A stretch of 64,000 nt of DNA. Origin: Gnetum montanum (lineage: Eukaryota > Streptophyta > Gnetopsida > Gnetales > Gnetaceae). The notes under the pieces were generated by a model. That model made no database searches. It worked only from the letters and a program-made list of their open reading frames with translations, and was not told where the DNA came from. Shown here one piece after another: positions 19,676 through 31,900 of this stretch. Each line of letters starts with the position of its first letter. The stretch's first letter is position 1. The position numbers and the translations under genes are program-made. The stretch covers positions 157,238-221,237 of the forward strand of contig MNCI01024031.1 in NCBI GenBank assembly GCA_015680685.1, given 5' to 3'.

Positions 19676-20638
19676 AACACCATCTTGATGAATCATAAGT
19701 TAAGATATGGTGTTCAATTCCCAAAGGGGAGTCAGAATTTGTTGCAATGCGGAAGAAGTATTAGAGCACCTGGTTATGTTAATTCATTTCCAAAAATCCA
19801 ACATCTACTTCAAGATCAAGAATTTAGAACATATGAAAAGCCAAAGCTTAGATGGTCTCAATATCCTGTTCAACAATTTGGCAGATCCACAGTAATTTCC
19901 TTAGAAGCAATTCCTTCTGTCCTACCTCCTAGAAAATTATCTGAACAACGCTCTTCGCGTAAAAGGACAAAGTCTGATGAAGGATCTAGTTCTCCCAATT
20001 TTGATACAAGAGGAACTATGTTTATGTTACGTCCTAGAACTAACATGTTTCGCATTAATATGTTTCAGCAACAGTCATACAAGCAAGTTGGTGATAAAAG
20101 ATTACTCAGTGGTGGAAGATGGCCTCCGTTAGCCGCTTATTCAACTACGGCCTCTCGACAAGATCCCCCTTTGACAAGAGCTGATTGCAGTTATCTGTTA
20201 GAACACTCGGTCAACAGTACTACAGATCAACAAACAGACGTCCGACAACTTAATTATCTAACTCATTGGACATCTTATGCAGCTCAGCACATCCAGCATG
20301 TGGAAAATCAGATAGATGCAGTTGAAGAAAAAATAGATAAAGTCGGAGATCAAGTGAACGAGCTTAGCAAAGAAATGCGAGATCACCTGGACGCCTATGA
20401 TACAATCCAAAAAGAACGTCAAGAAGCTATGACGGCAAAATTAACAACCGCCCGTCATCAAGCAAGCGAGACAATCAAGTTTCATGAGATTTTCACTCTT
20501 GAAAATCAATTGAAGCTTCCAACAAAAGAAGTCTCTCCAGCACCACCATCGGATCAAAAGGCAACATTCAAGATTGATGCTAGGGATAAAGCCCTCCTTG
20601 AGAAAATCAAAAGATTACTTACAGAAAAGAAAGGAAAG
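19676..20638 (+). repeat. Viral terminal repeat, left copy
   Basis: 963 bp matching 27261-28209. Eight or so substitutions and a 14-bp length difference separate the copies. The left copy keeps the reading frame. Confidence 0.9.
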
Positions 20639-23600
20639 AAGCCTGCACCCAGTGCCCCTCCCGAAGAAGGAGAAATCAAGACCGAAGAAGTAAAGTTCGA
20701 AGAAAACAAAACTAAGGAAGATGATTGTCAACAAAGGATTATGATGGCGCGAAGACAACCTACCAGACCTTGGCAAAGACCTGCTGTGAATCCGCCTCCT
20801 GCTTTCTCAGCCTTTCAACAATGGCCTAATTCATCAATTCCGGTAATTGATATTGATTACCTACCTCCTAAAGAAGTTTTGCATGCATTAAGATTATGGA
20901 TGGATCAGTTAAGAGTAGCAATGCACATTTTGGGAATCGATGAAAGAACAACAATTATTGGAGCTTTTACCAGGGCAGCCGGTAAAATTCGTCATTGGTG
21001 GGAAAGTGCAACAACAGAACAACAAGAGCAAATATTGCAAACAGGTTTGCATGGAGTTTTTGTGGCCTTGGTTACTGAATTTACAGTTGATTTATCATCA
21101 AAATTACGATTTAAGGATAAACTACTTCTAAGTCAGAGAAAATTGCATGATTTAAGATATTTTGAGCAGTTCAGTGCAGAATATGCAAATGAAGTATATA
21201 GATTAGCCTTGCATAGAGATCAAATGATTAATTATTTATATTTAGGAAGTTTGCCAGCAAAATTAGGACAAATGGTTTTGTATAAAGCATTGGAAAAAGA
21301 TGTAGATCTGGGATTAACATATTTCACTGATATAGTGCACATGGTTAGACAAGAATTGCAGTTTGCTTGCTATAATGTAAGTTTACAGAAGCTTTTACCA
21401 AGTGCTGAGGTTTGTCAGAATTTAGATGGAGTTGATTCGTTTGGACCTCCGGCACGGCATCCAAAGAAAAGATCAAAACGTCCGTTTCAAAAGAGAAAAG
21501 GTTTTCCAAGATATTCCAAGAAAAGATGGACTAAACAACGTCCAAGTTTCCCTAGTCGGAAACGATTTTTTGCTAAGAAAAGAAGAGGACCATTTAAAAG
21601 GAAATCTGTTACCTGCTACACCTGCAAACGTCAAGGACATTATGCCTATGAATGTCCAGAAAAGAAGCCTAAAGATCATGGAAAGATAAAAGCTTTTTTT
21701 GAGAATAATCCTGATCTAGAACCCATTGAAAACCCAGAAGCATGCGAAGAACAATGTTTTACAATTGAATTATTATCTTCAGATTCAGATTCAGAAAAGT
21801 CAGAAAGCTTATCTCAAAGTTCTCATGAAGAAGATGATGCTCAAGAAGAAGAAATGATTGTTAGAAGCAATATGATGCAAGGAATGACAGATTTTGATAT
21901 TTCAGATGAAGAATGGTTTTCAAATCTTCAGATTAGTTCACACCTTGATCCAGTCTTAGAAGAATCTTGGGAAGATATGGAAAAATGGTTAGAAGAAGAA
22001 GCGAAGATTTCAGATGTCTCAGAACATAGTAACAAATGGGAATCGATTGAAGCTGATAATGATCCAAGTGTCTCATCAACCTTAGGTTGCAAGGAAACTT
22101 TGTTATATGCCGGTACTCAAGAAGATTCATCATCAGAAGAAGATCCGCCTCAAAAGATTGTACAAAAGGTACCAAATTTTCTTATTACTCCATATGAGAA
22201 GAAGTTTCCAGTTAAGAAAGAAGTAAAAGCAGCTAGGATTAAGAAGAGAAAAGTAACTCCTCAGTTACAGCATCAGATAAAGCATTTGCTATCAATTCAG
22301 AATGTTTTGCTTATTCCAATCAAGATTGCAGTAGATGGAAAAACAAAGTGGAAAAAGTATCAAGCTTTCATTGATACAGGAGCAACCCTCAACTTTTGTC
22401 ACAAAGATGTGCTAGAAAGATGGGAAGAAAATCTAAAACCAGTCACATTGGAAACAATGAATGGTACAAGAAGTCTTTCTTATTTTGCATTTGATATTCC
22501 GATCTCATTAAATGATGAATATGTTGGTACTACAAACTTTGTTCAAGTATCAGATAGTGGATTTGACATCGGATTAGGAGCACACTTCATGGATAGTCTA
22601 GGACCCTATACAGTTGGCCACGAAATGATTGTTTGTTCATCTCCTGTTCAAGATCCAAGACCAAAGATTATAGTTAGCAGAATTCCAACTACTTTACACA
22701 AAAATAAGCATCAGCAAATCAAGAAGCTTCACCAAATTCCAACTCTATCTCAAATCATCACACAAGCTGAAATGGAAGAAGTGGCTAGAGTCAAATATCG
22801 ACATTGCCAACAAATGAAGAAAGCACAAATCAATCTCAACACTGAAGAAAAGGAATTAATCCCCAGTTTCTATGCTTTGCAAGAATGTTGCTGTGAACAT
22901 CCACTTGAGTTTTGGGACAAAGATAGTCCAGTTGCTTACATACCTACAGTACACAATATTCCAGTCCAAAGCAAGCAAATTTTATTGAATCCAACAGATA
23001 CCGAAGAGATTGGTAAACAAATTGAAGAATTTCTAAGAAAAGGTTTGATTGTTCCTTCACAGTCAAATTACTCTTGTGCTAGTTTTATAGTAAGAAATCA
23101 TGCAAAAATCAAGCGAGGAAAAGCTAGAATGGTGATAAATTATATTCCATTAAATGTCGTTACCATTGACATCAAATGACCACTATCGAACAAAGAAGGT
23201 CTCATTCAGAAAGTTGCAACAAAAGCTATCTTCAGCAAATTTGATTGTAAATCTGGTTATCATCAAATCAAGATTTCAGCAGAAGATCAGCACAAAAAAG
23301 CTTTCTCTACCCCTCAAGGTTTATATGAATGGACAGTCATGCCGTTTGGTCTCAAGAATGCACCTTCACAATTCCAGCATCGAATGGATTCAGTTTTTGG
23401 TAAGTATCATGAGTTCATAGCTAATTACATAGATGATTTTCTAATCTTCTCAAATTCAATCAAAGAGCATGTCAACCACCTCCAGCAGTTTGTCCAGATT
23501 TGCAAGACTCATGGAATAGGATTGTCAAAGGATCCAAGCAAGTTTCAAGTTGGAAAGAAAGAAATTGAATTTTTAGGAGTTCAGTTGAAGCATGGAAAAA

Positions 23601-24856
23601 TCTACATGCAGCCCCATGTTCTACAAAAAATAGTTCAGTTTCCAAATAGACTAGTAAGTAAGGAGCAGTGTTTAAGATTTCTAGGATGTGTAAATTATGT
23701 CTCTAAGCATATTCAGAAGTTTAGTGATAAAACAACAGAAATCAGATGGTGTAAGAACCAAATGCCGTTTGTATGGACCAGAAAAGCTACAGAACAAGTT
23801 ATCCAGCTAAAGAAAGAATGTCAGGAACTTCCTCCACTCAATCCAATTATCTCAGGACCATTTGTGTTAAACACAGATGCAAGTTATGATGCTTGGGCAG
23901 CAGTTTTGCTCAGAAAAGGAGAAAAGAATGACGAAGAAATTTGTTCTTATGCATCAGGAAGTTTTCATAAGCATGAATTGAATTATTGGCCAGCAGAAAA
24001 GGAAATATTAGCAGCAATTAGAGGATTGGAAAAGTTTCATATCTACTTAATTGAAGGACCTTTTATTCTAAGAACAGATTCAGCTAACTTGTCTAGTTTG
24101 CTAAAGCGAAAGATTCAACCTTCGCCAAAGTTACAGCGATTTGCTTGGTGGCAATTTTTGCTCGCTCAATATCAGTTTTCAGTGGAAAGAATTCCCGGCC
24201 CAGTCAATTTTTTGCCAGATGCCTTAACAAGAGAACTCAAACCACAAATTAAAATGATGACTATTACACCGCCCGAAGGAAGCAGTTCAACTCAGAATCC
24301 ACTTCAGGATAATGAAGATTGGTTAGCATGGCCAGTTTCAACTTTAGAAGAAAGAGTAAAATGGGTTAGGCAGATCACAGAATTTTTTCCACAAGATTCA
24401 AGTCTCAGCATCACAAAGCAATATCCAACAATTGATCTTTTTATCAATATGGCAGGAAGGATTGATTGTCTGATCAATAATCTCAGATGGAGTCGCTTGG
24501 AACCAAAGATATTAAAACATCTACAACAACTAGAAGTTCTGGATAATTTGCTATTGATTCGAAGACCTCTGTTTGCTAATGATCATGCTAGATGTTATTT
24601 CAATCATATATGTGAATCAAATGGATGGGAACAGAAACTTTGTCTAAGTTTTCAAAGGATTAATTTCTTTGATACCACAACTTGGTATGAAAATGAGCAG
24701 CTTGTTCCGAAGCAGATTGAAGCAGCCGAATCTTCAAAATCTCCCGCCAACATCCTTTCAGAACTTTCGAAGCTGATCAAAGATTGTCAAGATTGCCAGA
24801 AGACACGTGGCAAACTTTGTGGAGTCCACAAAGCCATCCTCAAAGCCGTCACCTAA
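19676..24856 (+). pseudogene. Pararetrovirus polyprotein, end of movement protein through RNase H
   Basis: One frame is open on both sides of a single in-frame TGA at 23177-23179, just before the RT core. In order: the end of the movement protein; a coiled-coil-like stretch (about 20300-20640); a capsid region (about 20850-21420) followed by a Lys/Arg-rich block; a C-x2-C-x4-H-x4-C zinc knuckle (21614-21655); acidic Ser-rich linker; aspartic protease with D-T-G (about 22372); RT with Y-I-D-D (23426-23437); RNase H with all four expected acidic residues (about 23860-24240); and a Cys-containing tail. The start is lost in the gap. RT copies the pregenomic RNA in the cytoplasm; the coat protein packages the DNA. 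Confidence 0.85.
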
Positions 24857-24991
24857 CGTCAGCTAGAAGATAAGGATGCAGCGTCAGCTTGTAGATAAGA
24901 ATGTCAAGTCATCATGCCGATAAGGATGAACTAAGTCGGTTAGAGAGTTTGTTCGCTAGTGACCCCGAACTCTCCCAAAATACTATAAATA
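24847..24991 (+). promoter_or_regulatory. Pararetrovirus promoter region
   Basis: Three CGTCA motifs (24847-24851, 24857-24861, 24882-24886), the core of as-1-type TGACG elements, alternate with three GATAAG boxes (24869-24874, 24894-24899, 24919-24924). A TATAAATA box follows at 24984-24991. TGACG and GATA elements upstream of a TATA box are also the layout of the cauliflower mosaic virus 35S promoter. It would drive the pregenomic RNA from about 25015. Confidence 0.6.
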
Positions 24992-25633
24992 AGAGGCTTG
25001 CCTCTCTTTGTAAAGCATGGGCAAGAAGCCGAAGCAAGTATTTCCCCAAGCTCTCCTAAGTCTTAAGTCAGTCTGTATGTTCTCAGTTGAAGATATCCTG
25101 TTTCTGATATTAGTTCTATATCTCATTCTGCTTGTTTATTATCATCTCAAGTATTTCGTGCTAGAAAATGGATTGTGATGATTGTAGAGTTCTTCTGTGC
25201 ATTATCAGTACAACAATTGTAATATTTTGTCAAATATTTGCATTACTCTCCATATTGATCTAATACTTCCGCAATCTTTAATACTTGTCTGCGCAGTGTC
25301 TTCTGTGATTCCCGCTGTGTCCGCAAGTTTGTCTCTTGGTTAGGTGTACCTAGGCTGGTAGCCTAACTGTAAGAAAGTCCATTGGTGACAGTTTGCTAGC
25401 GATAAGTTGGGAGTGAGTCCGAATACTGCTAGCTCCGTCCAGAAAACGCTGAGAAAAAGCGTATTGTTGACGTCGTGCTTGCATAGTTACATCATGGATT
25501 TGATGTGGCCTTCTTATCCTAGGAGATCTAATCAATCGCTCCTATTACAGTTTGAAAACCCATTTAGATTCCACCATACGCTAAGACAAACGCTGCGAAT
25601 GCTAGCTAGGGCTCGAGGAGCCACCGAACAACC

Positions 25634-25645
25634 TGGTATCGGAGC
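25634..25645 (+). promoter_or_regulatory. Candidate tRNA-Met primer binding site of the pararetrovirus
   Basis: TGGTATCGGAGC differs at one base from TGGTATCAGAGC, the site complementary to initiator tRNA-Met used by caulimovirids. It lies inside the apparent polyprotein frame rather than in the intergenic region, so either the frame overlaps the site or translation begins elsewhere. Confidence 0.55.
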
Positions 25646-27260
25646 CTTGTTTGAAGGAATAGATCAGTCTATTATACCCTCTGTCGAACCTTGTACTGCC
25701 CAGAATTGTCTATATGACCCTGAATGGCCTCACTGGCACTATAGAGTGTCCATTTGGAATGCCCCTGAATGGAAGAATGAACAGTTAAATTCTGAATATA
25801 TATATAGTACTGTAGATACCCTAATGGATAAAGATACTCACTATTTTAAGAAATCTAGTTTTGGAGCTTTGTTTTGGGAAGTCTTACAGGTACCCCCTCA
25901 AGAGCGTGAAGCTTTGTTTGCCAAATACTATTGGACTATGGGAAATTGTTATGTGTCTACCCCTAATCTCATGGCTCGTGAATCTCCTCCAATTCCTAAA
26001 CCTCTGTTTCGTTGTAATACTGTTCTTACCATTTGCCCTGAACCAAATGAACCCTTAATGTCATGTCCAGTTCAAGTACCTCCGGTCCAAGTTATATTTG
26101 AAATTACTGATTGTTCTGATGCTGAGATGCCTCCAGTAGAAGCCCCTCCAACACAAGTTGAAGCATTTGACAAGTTTGGTCGCCAATATTTGTATCCGCC
26201 AGATTATCCAGTTGGAACAACCACAGTTCCAATTCTCTCTGATGCGGTCAATCCGAATCAAGAACCTTTCAGCCAAGAAGATCAGATTCTACTCGACCAT
26301 GCTATGGCTACAGGCAGTCGCATCTTAACTGATGTAAGTTGTCCTGTGTATAATGAATACACAGAATCTCTAATTCAGCAAGAGCAGAATCAAAGATTTC
26401 ATGAACAAATCATGATGATGATTCGGCAACAGCAAATTATAGATAATCAAGATCTGATGGATCTAGCTGAAGGCTATGATGATAATTTTGTAAATGATGT
26501 TGATAATGAGCAATATGAAGGTTATGTTGATTATTTGAATGACTATATTGATGAAGATATTATAGATGATGATAATGTAGAAATTCGTCCACGAATCTTT
26601 ATGCTTAAATCTGCAACTACGGACATCGAAGAAGCTGGTCCTGAAAACGACGAGGAACTCTCCGAAGCCCAAAAGAATATTCTGCCATTTGCAGATGCCA
26701 TGAAAAAGAAAAAATCTACAATCACTGGTGAGCATAAGCCTGTCAAATTTCCAGATGTTCCTAAAGAAGCAATATATAAGTTTGCTAACACGTTCTCTGC
26801 AAGAATGTCAACCTCTATTAAGCAGACAGAAGCTATCCTGGATATCAAAGGCAAAGGTATTCGTCCTGTTTTCCTACCTTTGTTTACTGATGAAGAAGTA
26901 GAAAAGTGGAAAGGGCAGAATCATAATTATATTCATATTGGCCAGTTAGATATCTTAGTTAGTCCCAAATTTAACTATGATATCGGCGCAGAATATGTTG
27001 TTACTTTATTAGATAGTCGTGTGATCGGCGATGGTATTTCAACAGATCCAGAAGTTGCTTGGGAAAAGGCAAAGATTTGCCAATTTCAAGGAGTTTTAGA
27101 CCAAGATGCAGTTTGTGCTGTCCAGCCAAACTTTCAATTATCTCTAATGGATGAATATGTGACTAATGCTTTGCTATTATGTGTTGAAGTTCATGGTGTT
27201 GAATTGTTACCTGGCTCAGTCTATGCAGCAGTTGCAGCAAGAGGAATATTTCAGTTATCA

Positions 27261-28209
27261 AACACCATCTTGATGAATCATAAGTTAAGATATGGTGTTC
27301 AATTCCCAAAGGGGAGTCAGAATTTGTTGCAATGCGGAAGAAGTATTAGAGCACCTGGTTATGTTAATTCATTTCCAAAAATCCAACATCTACTTCAAGA
27401 TCAAGAATTTAGAACATATGAAAAGCCAAAGCTTAGATGGTCTCAGTATCCTGTTCAACAATTTGGCAGATCGGCAGTAATTTCCTTAGAAGCCATTCCT
27501 TCTGTCCTACCGCCTAGAAAATTATCTGAACAACGCTCTTCGCGTAAAAGGACAAAGTCTGATGAAGGATCTAGTTCTCCCAATTTTGATACAAGAGGAA
27601 CTATGTTTATGTCACGTCCTAGAACTAACATGTTTCGCATTAATATGTTTCAGCAACAGTCATACAAGCAAGTTGGTGATAAAAGATTACTCAGTGGTGG
27701 AAGATGGCCTCCGTTAGCCGCTTATTCAACTACGGCCTCTCGACAAGATCCCCCTTTGACAAGAGCTGATTGCAGTTATCTGTTAGAACACTCGGTCAAC
27801 AGTACTACAGATCAACAAACAGACGTATCTAACTCATTGGACATCTTATGCAGCTCAGCACATCCAGCATGTGGAAAATCAGATAGATGCAGTCGAAGAA
27901 AAAATAGATAAAGTCGGAGATCAAGTGAACGAGCTTAGCAAAGAAATGCGAGATCACCTGGACGCCTATGATACAATCCAAAAAGAACGTCAAGAAGCTA
28001 TGACGGCAAAATTAACAACCGCCCGTCATCAAGCAAGCGAGACAATCAAGTTTCATGAGATTTTCACTCTTGAAAATCAATTGAAGCTTCCAACAAAAGA
28101 AGTCTCTCCAGCACCACCATCGGATCAAAAGGCAACATTCAAGATTGATGCTAGGGATAAAGCCCTCCTTGAGAAAATCAAAAGATTACTTACAGAAAAG
28201 AAAGGAAAG
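27261..28209 (+). repeat. Viral terminal repeat, right copy
   Basis: 949 bp matching 19676-20638, lacking 14 bp near 27827. Right after GAAAGGAAAG the two copies diverge completely, marking the right viral junction. Confidence 0.9.
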
Positions 28210-28609
28210 GTCAAACAAGGTAAAAAGGGAGACCGATAAAACACCAGCCCACCCTCCCAACCGTCCAACCTTACGGTTAAACATTAAACAGTCATAGCGA
28301 GTGAGCACCCAACCATCGCGCTTCGTTGCCCTGTATACAATGCAGCATGCACGCAACTAGCACACCACAAGGTCGACGCGAACATGTGAAACATGTTAAA
28401 CAACGTCTGGTTTTGGTACTAGCCATATAGGTATAGAACCGCTACAACCTACACCCATATGGGTTCATGAAACGCGCCATCCAGGCACCACGGACCGTTC
28501 ACCGAGAAAACCTTTCCACCGGGGCACCCGAAACCCCTAGAACGGAGAGTCACGAACGAATAACGGTATTACGCCGTTACTTCGGGAATATTCGTAGCTC
28601 TCATAGCCG
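28210..28609. other. 400 bp of unidentified, GC-richer DNA at the right viral junction
   Basis: It matches neither the viral unit nor the flanks. It differs in composition from the AT-rich surroundings. It holds an inverted repeat ACGAATA (28556-28562) / TATTCGT (28589-28595) enclosing ACGG/CCGT. No protein is recognised. It may be filler DNA joined during integration, a fragment of another element, or a chimeric assembly join. Confidence 0.6.
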
Positions 28610-28984
28610 TTCCTAAAAATAAAAGAAATCAACCTACAATGAACATTTCAAAAAAGCATTATGTCATATGATAATAATATATTATGGATAAAAATCTAAG
28701 TCCACCTAAATATTCTTTGGTAATCATGTATGCATGTAACACTTTTATGTTTTTCAGTTAAAAAATCAATGGGATATGCACATATATTTTCTAGAATGTG
28801 GTTTCTAAGTCTTCTTCTTCTATCATGAGCAAGTGATAGTTTATAATATTCTCTTCATTCAACTCATATATGCATTTGCTTATGGTGCTAAGCTCTTTGT
28901 TACTATAGTTGGATAGCTACTTTGATAATCAAAGATACTACCACTAATTTTCTTGTCTTTCATAAGGAAAAAAAAAAAAAAAAA
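28610..28984. repeat. Right copy of the ~370-bp direct repeat flanking the viral insert
   Basis: Matches 19227-19591. Differences include a 3-bp indel in a CTT run (near 28810) and a T/C change near 28841. Ends in a run of A and continues into unique AT-rich sequence. Confidence 0.85.
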
Positions 28985-31900
28985 GGTGTGTAAGAGTATA
29001 TGCTCAAGTGAGACAAATGTTTTTGACTAATATTCTAAGTTGTTTCGTTAGTTTCTTAGTTGAACTTTGTAAACTTGCAAAGATAGTTCTACTTCTGCAA
29101 GATAAGTATACATTAATTTTACACTCTTAATGCTTTCAGTCCTATCTTTCTTTCCATGAGTTTTAGGAAGGATTTAATCTTTTCTTAGCAAATGAGTTGA
29201 ACTTATGATAAAAGTACACAGTTATTTCATGTGTCACCCTATGCAAGGTAGGGTTTGTGAGGATGGTTATTTTTAGATTCTGCCTCATGTGCTTACAATG
29301 TAAATAATCGCCCTTACTTTGGCTAAAACTTCTTTGTTTTATTTGATTTTGGATTGATATGCACATTGGGAGGAGTCCTTTAGGGTTTAGGGTTCAAGGT
29401 TTAGAAGACATTTTCCATGATATCCATATTTTGACCATGGTATCCACATTTTCCTTTAGTAGGAGTCATTTGGTCCAACTAGAGGATTCATTCAATAATG
29501 TATAGCAAGGTTCTTTTATTAGAGACGCTTGATACTTTTCTTCACAATTACCCTTCACCAAGGGAATAATGGAAGCATCATTGCATTTAAGCTTTCTTGC
29601 CATGTGTTGCCTGTGAATTATGGAAGGCAAGAAATGAGTGTTTCTTTAGGAGTTGTATTCCATATCTTGTTTTTATTGCTTGACATACTTTAAAATTATG
29701 GAAGGAGGCATGGATTTCTAAGCATAGGTTGCAAACTAGAAGACTTTTAGGTTGTATCTTAGTTATTTCAAAACTATTCATATTGATTCCTATATGGTTT
29801 TTTCATTTCTTTTTTGTATACTATTTGTTAAGATCATGAGGTACCTTAACCATTATAGAAGTAGGTATTCCTTGTCCTCTTCAAAAAATATGTACAGTAA
29901 AGAGGAATTTAAATGATATTACATGATATTGCTATACAAATTTCTTCTTCAAGTCACAAGTTTAATCCTAAGGGTGTATGTTGAGATTTGTATACATTTA
30001 ATCAAGCATATTAGGTAGCCAACCAACCATAGCAAATCAACACCAAATCTTTGATCTACTTGAACAAACTAGTCCATGTAATGATGACTCCTATAGAAAT
30101 ATCTTTTTAACCTTCTATAACTCTAGCCCATGTCAAAGGTTCATCCCATTTGGATTGTTGCCTATTCTATTTCATTGAATATACTTGTTTTTGATTTTTT
30201 CTTATTCACTTCATCTTTTATGGATAATTTTGTTTCTCATTGGAAGAGGGGGTACTAGGGTTCTGCTAGCTTCAAGATCAAGTGAAGATAGCAACTCTTA
30301 CATTTCAATAGTTCCTCCATATCACATATTATGTACAACTTCTTATAATGAACAATAATTGTATCATGAAGAAAGAGGTATAACAAGGAGGTGTTAGCAT
30401 AGTGGTATGGGTCTTGGCCTAGTAACCCTAGGTCACAGGTTTGATTCTACCAAGTAGCATTGAGTTATGAACTTCTATAAATTTTAGGGTGTACGTATGT
30501 TTCCTCACTACCTCCACCCCTATCCAAAGATACTTCCAAGGCTATTAGTGATCTTGATCATGTTGTAGGAGAGTTAAAAGAGTTATTACCAAATGAGTTA
30601 GGTTGGTGAAGTAACTTAAACCAAACTTTGGAATGAGAGGTATGTTGTCATGGTAAAATATTTATTTTTATATTTGCAAAAAAAGTTGAAAATCTGCACA
30701 TTACTACTTTTGAAGTTGGAAGAATTGAAGTACATTGAGTAATTGTGCAATGCTAAAGTAATATGATACAAAGAGGCAAAGTAAGAGTTGTGCAAAGCTG
30801 AAGTAGTAGGAGGCACAAGGGTAAAGTACTCTAGATTGCTTATTCAAGGGTTCAATAGAATATTGCAAAGCCTTGAAACCATCTTTGTGTGAAGTAATTA
30901 AAAATTGAGATTCTACTTTATACTAACAATTATTGAAAAAGTTAAAAAATGATCCATTTCTTTCTATTCTTCTATCATTTTCCTTCCTTATAAATATATT
31001 GAATTTAGATTATTAAATAGAATTTTTGTTTCATTTTTTAGGATATTAATTAGTTGTCCATAAATCATAAATCATGTTTTGCTTACGTATCATATCTTAT
31101 TCCTAAATATCGTGACTTATATTCAACGTCATTTCACATTTAATGTTATGCTAGTTCAATGCTTAAAATACTAGTTCCAACAAGTAGGGAAATGATTAAC
31201 GTTCTTAATACCGCACAATCAAATGGCCAAATGATTTGGATGGCTTTTAAAGTTATCCTCCTTTTGCACCCATGACCCATACTCTGGAGATAATATAACA
31301 TTTACATCTTGGTAAGTTAAAGTTTACTTTAAGCATATAAGTTTCTCCTGCAATTTTATCGTAAGAGTTGAGTTTCCACTTCAATTCTTCTGTAAAGTTA
31401 TTGTACTTCAGGCCTAAGGACATTGTCCTTCCACACGTATACCCCTTAGATAAGTTCAGTTATGCTATAAGCCCAAAGGGTGATAAGATTATTTTGTCTT
31501 CTGCCATCACAATTGTCTGTTTCTCACAGCATTCTGTACTTTATCTTATATCTGAGCTCTGTAGACACCAATCCCAAAAGTTAGAGGCTTTTAAATACCT
31601 AAAGTTACAACCCCAAGCATCCTCTGAATAGGAAAATGCAAAAGCAAACACGAACCACCATCATGAAAATTATATTCTTTTTGGGTCAGGGATGTTCGTT
31701 TTTATGTACCTAGTTTGTGTGTGAAAAGTTAATCTTCTCTGCCAGCGAAAGTGACTACCATGTGCATCATATAATTCAACCTTAATTTCATGGGTTTTCA
31801 ATATTTGGATGCAGTCCTAGTTAAAATTAAACTCCTTAATTATTGCTAAAGACTAAAATATATTTGATTTCTGAAATGGTGATTATACACCAATAATCTA

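Larger units (their letters stand above)
19676..28209 (+). mobile_element. Endogenous pararetrovirus (Caulimoviridae), slightly more than one genome length
   Basis: Movement protein, coat protein with zinc knuckle, aspartic protease, RT and RNase H are all recognisable, with a single intergenic region (24857-25493) between the end of the polyprotein and its start. Viral sequence beginning at 19676 begins again at 27261, giving a unit of about 7585 bp and a terminal repeat of about 950 bp. Fusion of all domains in one frame resembles petuvirus-like and related endogenous groups (florendovirus and gymnendovirus); the exact genus is not determined. Integrase is absent, as normal for the family. 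The copy is broken by a stop codon, a deletion and loss of the left junction. Confidence 0.85.
25494..28239 (+). pseudogene. Pararetrovirus polyprotein, N-terminal part and movement protein
   Basis: Open from at least 25407; Met at 25494 is the likeliest start (the upstream 29 codons look like leader). The N-terminal 200 residues are Trp/Tyr-rich and unassigned; an acidic Asp/Asn-rich stretch follows (about 26460-26580). A 30K-superfamily movement domain occupies about 26870-27400, containing the conserved Asp in LLDSRV; such proteins widen plasmodesmata for cell-to-cell spread. A 14-bp deletion at about 27827 relative to the left copy shifts the frame, which ends at 27911. Viral similarity stops at 28209. 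Confidence 0.8.

Noticed and set aside
19494-19724. ORF spanning the assembly gap
   Set aside because: It reads through N bases and has no meaning.
30386-30460. A functional tRNA gene
   Set aside because: A and B boxes are present, but the acceptor and anticodon arms do not pair cleanly; a SINE head is a better fit.
31368-31631. 87-codon ORF in the AT-rich stretch
   Set aside because: No domain, no supporting context and of a length expected by chance.
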